11,424 nt of DNA from Clostridium sp. CAG:448 (GTDB taxonomy: Bacteria > Bacillota > Clostridia > Oscillospirales > CAG-272): contig FR890437.1 in NCBI GenBank assembly GCA_000433415.1, forward strand, positions 4,024-15,447. The letters are read 5' to 3'. This document shows, piece after piece, positions 1-5,552 of this stretch (position 1 is the stretch's first letter; every line of letters starts with the position of its first letter). The position numbers and the translations under genes are program-made. The notes beneath the pieces are model-generated. The model had not been told where the DNA came from. It did not search any database and was given only the letters and a program-made list of their open reading frames with translations.

Positions 1-2017
1 CGTATTCCTGCTGCTTAGCGCCAACAACCCTGATTTCTCCCCAAACACCCAACTCGTAGGCATTTCCGTCGGAGCCCTTTGCAAAGAGGTGAAGAACATG
101 CTCGCCTTCGGGAATGTTGTTGAAATCGACCTCAATCAGGTAACGGGTAACATTGGGCTGACCTGCTGCTGCAGCCAGACCACCCTCCGCGGGGACAATA
201 AATGCAGCGTTCCAAATAGGCTGATCGTTGTCAACGGAGTAACCGTATGCTTCAATCGTCAGATCCCCAAGTCCGCACCAACCGCGGAAACCGGCAGTTG
301 CTACATCCTTGATGCCTTCAGGACGGTTAGCTTTGAGCCATTCATGAGCGGCTCCGTCCTTCAGCACGTTACCATTTTCATAATAGGTATCAGGGGACAT
401 GCTGCCATTGACATCGGAAAGATTCTTCCACTCAAAAGGTTCAACAGGCTCAGGCCTGTTAGCGTATGCGTCAGCATCCTCCTCAGTAGAGAAGAATGCA
501 ACATAAGCAACATCAATGGAACCGTTGTCCGGGAAAAAGTCATAGCGCGCATATGCGAGGTCATCGGAAGTCACTTTCTGCTTCTCTGTATTCAACAGAT
601 TGACAATCACGTAATGCCACTCGCCGTCGTTGACGTAGTTAAAGCTTACCGAGTCCCCGCCTTCCCAACCGCCATTGGAACCAACAAAGATCTCTCCCTT
701 TGCGTCCGTAGCGGTTGTGCGATACTTAATCAGAGCAACCACGCCCGCGTGAACGGGGGACTGCCCATCCGCAGTATCAGCCATGGAAATCAAAGCAACA
801 TAAGGATCACCAGCTGTTGCTTCCAGGGTAACATACTTGCCGTCTTCGCTCAACGTCATTTTGGCATTTTGCACATGCGTAAGACCTTCTTTAGCACCCT
901 CTGCGGCAATCATATCCGGGGTCATCAGGTAATTGGGGGTACCGGGGATGGCTACCTTGGAGTACGCCTGCACTTTGATCGAATAAACGTGAACCAGTGC
1001 AGCTCTGCCGACCACACCGATATCGGAAGCGGCAGTTGCGCAAACAAGCGTATCTGTGATTTCAACCGTCTTGCCGTCGGCATCGGTGAAGGTTGCCTTT
1101 TCTGCAAACTTCGGTTCGGTTACGGATGTAATGTCCTCATAAGCCTTTGCGCCTTCCAATTTGATAGAGGTCACAAGCGTCTTACCGGCGTAAATATCGA
1201 CGGTGTCATTGTTGTCGAAGAAGCTGACAACATTGCTTTCAACCGGGAACTCGTAAGTCTCAGTCTTAACTCTGGTGATAGCTTCCGCATCAAAGCGCTT
1301 AATCAACAGTGTCAGTTTTCCGTCGTTGACTCTGATACCGATACCGGAACCACCGGCACCGTCTGCGCCGTCAGTCTCGTAGTAGTTGTTGATCGGGAAT
1401 TTTCCACCGTCGGGTGCGGGCAATGCAACGGAGTGGATGACTTTTTCGCCGCGAACGAATGCATAGCATGCATTGCTGCTTCCATAAACGGCGTCAATGG
1501 TAAACACATACTTACCGTCCATTGTTGCGTAGTAATCGCTGATACCGTTCAGCTCATACACCTTGTTACCGTTGAGTTCCTTTACTTTGCTGGGGCAGTT
1601 GCCATCGGTCGGCAATTCCATGGTAAAGAAACCCGCCAAATCGGTATCATTGAGGGATTTGTCAATGTCCTGTGCAGAAATATCAGAGATAAAAGTCTTG
1701 CTGTTATCACCCATTTCTCCCTCGGTCGTGGCTTCTTCAGTGGTCTCCTGTTTGGTTGTTTGCTCCGCGGCGGTTGTTTGCTCCGCAACGGTTGTTTCTT
1801 CAGGAACAGTTGTTTCCTCCGCTTTGGTCGTCTCCTCTGCTTTGGTTGTTTCCCGACCTGTGGTTCCGCCCTTGGTCGTTTCAGCCACAGTGGTCCTTTC
1901 CTCTTTGTTTGTCGTTGTTGCGCCCGTTGTCTCTGCCGGATTCTTGTTGTTATTACAAGCAATCAGCGTTACGAGCAATGCAAAAACAAGCACTGCAACA
2001 ATTACAAGTCTCTTCAT
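1..2017 (-). CDS. Large secreted lipoprotein with Thr/Glu repeat linker and beta-rich modules (C-terminus beyond the window)
   Basis: The frame is open for 672 codons from ATG 2017 to the window edge, with no stop, so the C-terminus is missing. AAGGA lies 7 nt upstream (2025-2029). Residues 1-20 are a lipoprotein signal peptide: MKR, then a hydrophobic stretch ending LVTLIA before Cys21, which fits a lipobox. Mature Cys21 is followed by NNNKN and a Thr/Glu-rich low-complexity linker (about residues 29-101), a typical wall-spanning spacer. The remainder is rich in beta-prone, Gly/Asp/Tyr/Trp-containing sequence. Around residues 450-515 (DGEWHYVIVNL, then GSIDVAYVAFF) it resembles jelly-roll carbohydrate-binding-like modules. 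Around 572-660 (GFRGWCGLGDLTIEAYGYSVD, then PEGEHVLHLFAKGSDG) it resembles a module that I recall repeating in big secreted clostridial proteins. Both resemblances are from memory. No catalytic motif was seen. The likely role is surface polysaccharide binding or adhesion; the lipoprotein call is firm and the function is open. It has its own promoter. Confidence 0.88.
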   Translation of the reverse strand, partial: MKRLVIVAVLVFALLVTLIACNNNKNPAETTGATTTNKEERTTVAETTKGGTTGRETTKAEETTKAEETTVPEETTVAEQTTAAEQTTKQETTEEATTEGEMGDNSKTFISDISAQDIDKSLNDTDLAGFFTMELPTDGNCPSKVKELNGNKVYELNGISDYYATMDGKYVFTIDAVYGSSNACYAFVRGEKVIHSVALPAPDGGKFPINNYYETDGADGAGGSGIGIRVNDGKLTLLIKRFDAEAITRVKTETYEFPVESNVVSFFDNNDTVDIYAGKTLVTSIKLEGAKAYEDITSVTEPKFAEKATFTDADGKTVEITDTLVCATAASDIGVVGRAALVHVYSIKVQAYSKVAIPGTPNYLMTPDMIAAEGAKEGLTHVQNAKMTLSEDGKYVTLEATAGDPYVALISMADTADGQSPVHAGVVALIKYRTTATDAKGEIFVGSNGGWEGGDSVSFNYVNDGEWHYVIVNLLNTEKQKVTSDDLAYARYDFFPDNGSIDVAYVAFFSTEEDADAYANRPEPVEPFEWKNLSDVNGSMSPDTYYENGNVLKDGAAHEWLKANRPEGIKDVATAGFRGWCGLGDLTIEAYGYSVDNDQPIWNAAFIVPAEGGLAAAAGQPNVTRYLIEVDFNNIPEGEHVLHLFAKGSDGNAYELGVWGEIRVVGAKQQEY
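1748..1855 (-). repeat. Six imperfect 18-bp repeats encoding Glu-Glu/Gln-Thr-Thr-x-x hexads
   Basis: Inside the lipoprotein linker, residues 55-90 form six consecutive hexads: RETTKA, EETTKA, EETTVP, EETTVA, EQTTAA, EQTTKQ. The DNA is correspondingly an imperfect 18-bp tandem array. Thr-Thr pairs with acidic residues continue on both sides (about residues 29-101, positions 1715-1933). Such linkers are usually extended and may be glycosylated on Thr. The array could change copy number by slippage or recombination. Confidence 0.85.
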
Positions 2018-2046
2018 GGTTCTTTCCTTTCTGTAGTGATATTTTC

Positions 2047-2073
2047 GTGAACAAGAGAACACATTCCGTTCAC
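2047..2073. promoter_or_regulatory. Inverted repeat GTGAAC/GTTCAC in the lipoprotein leader
   Basis: GTGAAC (2047-2052) and GTTCAC (2068-2073) are perfect 6-bp inverted arms separated by 15 nt. They lie between the predicted lipoprotein transcription start (about 2077) and its ribosome binding site. They could be an operator or a weak RNA hairpin. The same hexamer recurs upstream of the promoter at 2155-2160. This is inference only. Confidence 0.3.
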
Positions 2074-2083
2074 CGATATATTC

Positions 2084-2112
2084 ATAGTAGCACATTTTTT
2101 AGCATTTTTCAA
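2084..2112 (-). promoter_or_regulatory. Sigma-A promoter of the lipoprotein gene
   Basis: On the minus strand TTGAAA (2107-2112) is followed after exactly 17 nt by TACTAT (2084-2089). The predicted start near 2077 gives a leader of about 60 nt. Directly upstream is an A/T tract that resembles an UP element. Confidence 0.75.
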
Positions 2113-2115
2113 TAG

Positions 2116-2133
2116 ATTTTTTTCGAAAAAAAT
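2116..2133. promoter_or_regulatory. UP-element-like A/T palindrome upstream of the lipoprotein promoter
   Basis: ATTTTTTTCGAAAAAAAT is a perfect 18-bp palindrome ending 3 nt before the -35 box. Read on the minus strand with its upstream flank, it follows the pattern AAAWWTWTTTT-spacer-AAA known for binding sites of the RNA polymerase alpha C-terminal domain. It is therefore likely to strengthen the promoter. Confidence 0.5.
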
Positions 2134-2151
2134 ATTTCTCACAATATGCAT

Positions 2152-2165
2152 AAACGTGAACGTTT
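2152..2165. promoter_or_regulatory. Possible operator AAACGT-GA-ACGTTT
   Basis: Perfect 6-bp arms with a 2-nt centre lie about 40 nt upstream of the lipoprotein -35 box. The element contains CGTGAAC, also present downstream of the promoter at 2046-2052 (inverse form at 2068-2073). It could be a transcription-factor site; no regulator gene lies in the window. Confidence 0.3.
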
Positions 2166-2221
2166 GTTTTTGGTCAAAAGAACAACTGACAGACTTTTTT
2201 GATTCGCTCTACCACAGACGA

Positions 2222-2251
2222 CAAAAATGCCCGCCGCAGACTGCGGCGGGC
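2222..2251 (-). terminator. Rho-independent terminator of gap
   Basis: A 10-bp GC-rich stem, GCCCGCCGCA/TGCGGCGGGC (2229-2238 and 2242-2251), has a 3-nt loop and is followed on the minus strand by ATTTTTGT. It begins about 21 nt after the gap stop codon, and it has no T-run in the plus direction. Confidence 0.93.
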
Positions 2252-2272
2252 ACAAAGCCAAGACATCCGGTA

Positions 2273-3316
2273 TTACTGCAATTCTGCAAAATACTTGATG
2301 GTACGAACCATCTGGCTTGTGTAGCTGTTCTCGTTATCATACCATGCAACAACCTGTACCTGGTAGGTATCGTCGGAAAGCTTCACAACCATGGTCTGTG
2401 TAGCATCAAACAGAGAACCGTAGCGCATACCGATCACGTCGGTAGATACGATCGGGTCGGTGTTGTAGCCGAAGGACTCAGACTCCTGTGCCTTCATAGC
2501 GGCGTTGACAGACTCAACGGTCACGTCATTGCCCTTGACAACGGCAACAAGGATGGTGGTGGAACCGGTGCAGACCGGAACTCTCTGTGCGGAACCGATC
2601 AGCTTGCCCTTCAGTTCGGGAATGACAAGCCCGATTGCCTTTGCAGCACCGGTGGAGTTAGGAACAATGTTCATCGCAGCAGCTCTTGCGCGACGGAGGT
2701 CACCCTTTCTGTGAGGTCCGTCCAGAACCATCTGGTCGCCGGTATAAGCATGAACAGTGGTCATGATACCTGCCTGAATCGGGAATGCATCATTGAGTGC
2801 CTTTGCCATGGGAGCCAGGCAGTTGGTGGTGCAGGATGCAGCGGAAATAATCTGGTCATCAGCAGTCAGAATATCGTTGTTGACATTGTACACGATCGTC
2901 TTGGGCATCGTGAAGTTCTCGGGATCCTTTTTGCAGGCAGCGGGAGCGGAAATAACGACCTTCTTTGCGCCGGCTTTGATGTGCTTGTACGCATCCGCAA
3001 CATCGGTGTAGAAACCGGTGCACTCCAAAACGACATCAACGCGCAGTCTTCTCCAGGGGCACTTGACAGCGTCCTTTTCGGAGTAAATCTTGATGGTCTT
3101 TCCGTCAACTGTAATGGTGCCGGCAGCATCATCTGCGGAAACCTCGTGCTCGTAGCGACCCTGTGCGGAATCGTACTTGAGCAGGTGTGCAAGCATAGTG
3201 GGGCTGGTCAGGTCATTGATGGCGACTACGGTATAGCCCTTTGCACCGAACATCTGACGAAACGCCAAACGACCGATACGACCGAAGCCGTTGATAGCAA
3301 CTTTTACATTTGCCAT
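2273..3316 (-). CDS. gap: Glyceraldehyde-3-phosphate dehydrogenase, NAD-type, phosphorylating
   Basis: This 347-residue protein has the usual GAPDH length and is a cytoplasmic glycolytic enzyme. It oxidises glyceraldehyde 3-phosphate to 1,3-bisphosphoglycerate with NAD and phosphate. The N-terminal Rossmann motif INGFGRIGRLAFRQ is at residues 8-21. Asp35 in VAINDL indicates NAD preference. The catalytic loop SCTTNC has nucleophile Cys162, and the partner His189 is in TTVHAYT. NSTGAAKAIGLVIPEL (220-235) and WYDNENSY (325-332) are classic family signatures. ATG 3316 is preceded by GGAGG (3325-3329) at 8 nt. The gene appears to be transcribed alone from its own promoter and ends at a strong terminator. 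No other glycolytic gene is adjacent. Nothing suggests the non-phosphorylating GapN family. Confidence 0.98.
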   Translation of the reverse strand: MANVKVAINGFGRIGRLAFRQMFGAKGYTVVAINDLTSPTMLAHLLKYDSAQGRYEHEVSADDAAGTITVDGKTIKIYSEKDAVKCPWRRLRVDVVLECTGFYTDVADAYKHIKAGAKKVVISAPAACKKDPENFTMPKTIVYNVNNDILTADDQIISAASCTTNCLAPMAKALNDAFPIQAGIMTTVHAYTGDQMVLDGPHRKGDLRRARAAAMNIVPNSTGAAKAIGLVIPELKGKLIGSAQRVPVCTGSTTILVAVVKGNDVTVESVNAAMKAQESESFGYNTDPIVSTDVIGMRYGSLFDATQTMVVKLSDDTYQVQVVAWYDNENSYTSQMVRTIKYFAELQ

Positions 3317-3365
3317 GGGAAAATCCTCCGTGAATATAATGATTTTTTGATCACGCTATCTTTTC

Positions 3366-3383
3366 GGGCGGGCGACCCCGCCC
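3366..3383 (-). promoter_or_regulatory. GC-rich hairpin at the 5' end of the gap leader
   Basis: GGGCGGG (3366-3372) and CCCGCCC (3377-3383) form a perfect 7-bp stem with a 4-nt loop. It lies within a few bases of the predicted gap transcription start (about 3383-3390) and about 37 nt upstream of the ribosome binding site. It has no T-run in either direction, so it is not a canonical terminator. A 5'-terminal hairpin of this kind could protect the mRNA from decay, or the DNA could be an operator; both are inference. Confidence 0.5.
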
Positions 3384-3396
3384 ACTCCGATTATAT

Positions 3397-3425
3397 ATTT
3401 TAGCACATTCGCAGCAGTTATACAA
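3397..3425 (-). promoter_or_regulatory. Sigma-A promoter of gap
   Basis: TTGTAT (3420-3425) is followed after 17 nt by TAAAAT (3397-3402) on the minus strand. An overlapping TATAAT at 3390-3395 could be an alternative -10. An A/T inverted repeat, AATTTTT-TC-AAAAATT (3437-3452), lies just upstream and may act as an UP element. Confidence 0.65.
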
Positions 3426-3511
3426 TGGGCTGTGGCAATTTTTTCAAAAATTCGTCCGATTGTGTGATTTTAAAGTCCGTTTTTTTGAATCAAATGGACA
3501 AAAGTGACAAA

Positions 3512-4285
3512 TTATTCTGTACTTTCTTCATTCTCCGGAACACCTTTCACCGCCGGATGATCAATTTGACAGAATCCATCCACCTCGCCACGCTGAATGG
3601 CACCGAAAATCCGGTAGCGCAAGCCCTTGTGTTTGCGGTCAAGCGTATTAACCAATTGTTTCATTTCCTCTCTCCGCGTGTCTCCGTTCGCCGGGCACGG
3701 GGACTTGACCACCGGCAGTTCGTTGACAGAAGCAAAGGCGCGGATCCGCTTTTCCGGCAGATAAATCAAAGGGCGAATCACACGCAATCCCACACGCGAA
3801 AGCTCGGTCACCGGCTGGAAGCATCCGATTCGGCCCTCAAAGAAGAGATTGAGCATAAAAGTGTCCACCACATCGTCAAAGTGATGCCCCAGGGCAACGG
3901 TCGTACATCCCATCTCTTTTGCTGCCGTGTTCAGTGCGCCGCGGCGCATCTTCGCGCACAGCGAACAAGGGTTCTGCTCTTTGCGCACCTCAAAAACAAT
4001 TTCGTAAATTTGCGTCGGAATCACACGGTACGGCACCTCCAAAGTCTCGCAAAAAGCCCGCACCGTCGAGAGATCCATTCCGTTCGGGAAGCCCATATCC
4101 ACCGTAAATGCCATCAATTCAAACGGTTGCGGATAGAAGCGGCGCAGCGTTGCAAGCGAGGCAAGCAATGTCAGAGAATCCTTTCCGGCAGAAACACCGA
4201 CCGCCACCCGATCGCTTTCCCGGATCATCCCGTAATCGTCTACCGCCCGCCGCACGCAGCTAAGGATTTGTTTCATCTGTTCCAT
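3512..4285 (-). CDS. ttcA: tRNA 2-thiocytidine(32) synthetase TtcA family (PP-loop ATPase)
   Basis: TtcA enzymes adenylate and thiolate cytidine 32 of the tRNA anticodon loop, using ATP and a [4Fe-4S] cluster. The chosen start, ATG 4285, gives 257 residues and has GGGAG (4293-4297) 7 nt upstream. An in-frame ATG at 4402 would add an Arg/Lys-rich, unlikely N-terminus overlapping the upstream gene by 143 nt. The PP-loop is SAGKDS (32-37), where the usual motif is SGGKDS. The cluster-binding cysteines expected for TtcA are present: Cys107 and Cys110 in NPCSLCAKMRRGAL, and Cys197 in KSPCPANGDTRREEMK. GHHFDD is at 133-138. The start overlaps the end of the methyltransferase gene by 26 nt, so translation is probably coupled. 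No clear terminator follows the stop before the gap promoter. TtcA versus another member of the TtcA/TilS PP-loop group is decided by the CxxC plus CP motifs. Confidence 0.9.
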   Translation of the reverse strand: MEQMKQILSCVRRAVDDYGMIRESDRVAVGVSAGKDSLTLLASLATLRRFYPQPFELMAFTVDMGFPNGMDLSTVRAFCETLEVPYRVIPTQIYEIVFEVRKEQNPCSLCAKMRRGALNTAAKEMGCTTVALGHHFDDVVDTFMLNLFFEGRIGCFQPVTELSRVGLRVIRPLIYLPEKRIRAFASVNELPVVKSPCPANGDTRREEMKQLVNTLDRKHKGLRYRIFGAIQRGEVDGFCQIDHPAVKGVPENEESTE

Positions 4286-5123
4286 TTGTTCTCTCCCTCT
4301 TTTCTTTCGTCTGTTCCGCTTCGATTCCCGCGTCTGCGCCCCTTGATTTTCCCGTTTTCGCGCCGGACTTTCCTCCCGGCAAAAACACCGGCGGAAATGC
4401 ACAGTCGCGATAGATAGCGCGCAGCGCCGGACTTTCCTGCCGTTCCATTCCGCTGTAAAGAAAGAGAGTCGGCGTAACAGTCAGTCCATGCAGGGCGCCC
4501 CGCACCGCTTCGGTCAGCAACAGTACCGGGCGGCTGTCCGGATCGGGGGCAACCAGTGTCATACGTTTCGGTCGCAATCCCACCTTTTCCAGTGCCGCGA
4601 ACAGCTCTCCCATTCGCTCCGGCAAAAAGACCGTGTAGAAGGAACCGCCGTAACGGAGAAATCGCGCAGCCGCCGCACAAAAGTCGCCGATGCCTCCGCA
4701 GATTTCATGGCGCGCCAGATATTTTGCATCACTCTCGTTCCGCTTGCCCGCGCCCGCACGCCAATACGGCGGATTGGAAAACACAAAATCCGCGCTTTCC
4801 GGCAAGACAACCCGTCGCACGTCGCCGCAGACCGTCGACACGCGCGCGTCAAAGCCGTTCAGTTTTACATTCCGCGCCGTCAGATCGGCAAAATCCGGTT
4901 GCACTTCAATGGCATAGACGTGTGCCGCCTTTTCTTTCTGTACACACAAAAGGGACAGAATTCCCGTCCCGCTCCCCAGCTCCACGGCGGTCGCTCCGCG
5001 TCTGGCGCGTATATAAGCGGCAAGCAAATAGGCATCCGTACCGAATTTCAGCCCGTCCTTCCGGCTGATCAGGCGCAAACCTTCGTTAACCGACTCCAAA
5101 CATTCCCCGTTTTTCGGTTCCAT
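4260..5123 (-). CDS. tRNA1(Val) (adenine(37)-N6)-methyltransferase family protein (TrmN6/YfiC-like)
   Basis: This is a cytoplasmic, S-adenosylmethionine-dependent Rossmann methyltransferase of the COG4123 type. Members methylate adenine N6, in E. coli at A37 of tRNA1(Val). With the start at 5123 it is 287 residues. DGLKFGTDAYLLAAY (23-37) is typical of the family. VELGSGTGILSL (47-58) is SAM motif I, IEVQPDF (72-78) is the acidic motif II, and SNPPYW (116-121) is the NPPY catalytic motif of N6-adenine methyltransferases. The start at 5123 was preferred to an ATG at 5129 because AAAAGAG (5130-5136) sits 6 nt before the former and 0 nt before the latter. The last ~38 residues are Lys/Arg/Glu-rich and look like an unstructured tail; their end overlaps the ttcA start. 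The exact tRNA target in this organism is unknown. Confidence 0.88.
   Translation of the reverse strand: MEPKNGECLESVNEGLRLISRKDGLKFGTDAYLLAAYIRARRGATAVELGSGTGILSLLCVQKEKAAHVYAIEVQPDFADLTARNVKLNGFDARVSTVCGDVRRVVLPESADFVFSNPPYWRAGAGKRNESDAKYLARHEICGGIGDFCAAAARFLRYGGSFYTVFLPERMGELFAALEKVGLRPKRMTLVAPDPDSRPVLLLTEAVRGALHGLTVTPTLFLYSGMERQESPALRAIYRDCAFPPVFLPGGKSGAKTGKSRGADAGIEAEQTKEKRERTNGTDETNP
4293..4297 (-). promoter_or_regulatory. Ribosome binding site deciding the ttcA start
   Basis: GGGAG, 7 nt before ATG 4285, lies inside the coding sequence of the upstream methyltransferase gene. It supports the 257-residue TtcA rather than the long N-terminal extension from 4402. Confidence 0.75.
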
Positions 5124-5129
5124 ATGCAT

Positions 5130-5136
5130 CTCTTTT
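5130..5136 (-). promoter_or_regulatory. Ribosome binding site deciding the TrmN6-like start
   Basis: AAAAGAG is a weak purine-rich site. It touches the first possible ATG (5129) but lies 6 nt from the second (5123), which makes the second more likely. The difference is two residues. Confidence 0.5.
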
Positions 5137-5144
5137 CTATTTTT

Positions 5145-5173
5145 AATTTACAAAACAACGAAAGGTTTATAAA
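5145..5173 (-). promoter_or_regulatory. Weak candidate promoter for the TrmN6-like/ttcA pair
   Basis: TTTATA (5168-5173), a 17-nt spacer and TAAATT (5145-5150) match the sigma-A consensus at 4 of 6 bases each. It lies just downstream of the ferredoxin terminator, where a promoter would be expected. The leader would be very short (about 15 nt). The sequence is A/T-rich, so chance matches are easy. Confidence 0.3.
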
Positions 5174-5184
5174 GAAGCAGATAG

Positions 5185-5225
5185 AAAAAGCTGTTACACA
5201 CACTAAAAAGAGCATGTAACAGCTT
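5185..5225 (-). terminator. Rho-independent terminator of the ferredoxin gene
   Basis: A perfect 11-bp stem, AAGCTGTTACA/TGTAACAGCTT (5188-5198 and 5215-5225), has a 16-nt loop and leads into a T-run on the minus strand (5185-5189). It starts about 28 nt after the ferredoxin stop codon. Confidence 0.85.
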
Positions 5226-5253
5226 CGGCAACCGACTACCCATAGAAGGTCAA

Positions 5254-5430
5254 TCAGTCATCCAGCTTCGGTGCTTCGTTCGGGCAGACCTCTGCGCAGG
5301 AGCCACACTCCACGCACTTATCCGCATCGATCACATAAACATCGCCGTCTTCGCTGATTGCTTCAAACGGGCACTCGCCTGCGCATGCGCCGCAGCCGAT
5401 GCATTTATCTTTATCGATCTTGTATGCCAT
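5254..5430 (-). CDS. 2[4Fe-4S] ferredoxin (clostridial type)
   Basis: This small soluble electron carrier has 58 residues, the standard size for clostridial ferredoxins. Two cluster motifs are complete: Cys10-IG-Cys13-GA-Cys16-AGE-Cys20-Pro, and Cys39-VE-Cys42-GS-Cys45-AEV-Cys49-Pro. ATG 5430 is preceded by AAGGAGG (5440-5446) at 9 nt; a longer in-frame ORF upstream runs across the promoter and is not real. The gene has its own promoter and terminator, so it is probably monocistronic, although no terminator separates it from the isomerase gene upstream. It likely shuttles low-potential electrons between anaerobic oxidoreductases; its partners are not in the window. Confidence 0.97.
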   Translation of the reverse strand: MAYKIDKDKCIGCGACAGECPFEAISEDGDVYVIDADKCVECGSCAEVCPNEAPKLDD

Positions 5431-5439
5431 GTACTTTTT

Positions 5440-5446
5440 CCTCCTT
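5440..5446 (-). promoter_or_regulatory. Ribosome binding site of the ferredoxin gene
   Basis: AAGGAGG, a near-perfect site, lies 9 nt before ATG 5430 and fixes the 58-residue start within the longer open frame. Confidence 0.9.
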
Positions 5447-5475
5447 GTGTATGTGTTGTGTTGTATTGTCCTTCT

Positions 5476-5504
5476 ATTATACCAAACTTCTGCCCGAATT
5501 GCAA
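5476..5504 (-). promoter_or_regulatory. Sigma-A promoter of the ferredoxin gene
   Basis: TTGCAA (5499-5504), a 17-nt spacer and a perfect TATAAT (5476-5481) predict a start near 5469 and a leader of about 39 nt. A/T-rich sequence lies immediately upstream. Confidence 0.85.
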
Positions 5505-5552
5505 CTGTTTTCGCAAATTTTTTCAGGAAAATATTGCAGACGGCATCGCGTA

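Noticed and set aside
89..2050. A 653-codon open frame on the plus strand opposite the lipoprotein gene
   Set aside because: The opposite strand encodes a signal peptide, lipobox, Thr-rich linker and coherent secreted protein with a promoter and ribosome site. The plus-strand translation is Cys-rich, low in coherence and lacks a ribosome site. It is a shadow produced by codon bias.
2156..3403. A 415-codon plus-strand frame opposite gap
   Set aside because: It is fully antisense to an unmistakable GAPDH gene and matches nothing recognisable.
3512..4402. Long form of TtcA starting at 4402
   Set aside because: The extra 39 residues are Arg/Lys-rich, unlike TtcA N-termini, and would overlap the upstream gene by 143 nt. 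The start at 4285 has a well-placed GGGAG.
3425..4417. A 330-codon plus-strand frame opposite ttcA
   Set aside because: It is antisense to ttcA with its complete motif set; the translation is His/Arg-rich shadow sequence.
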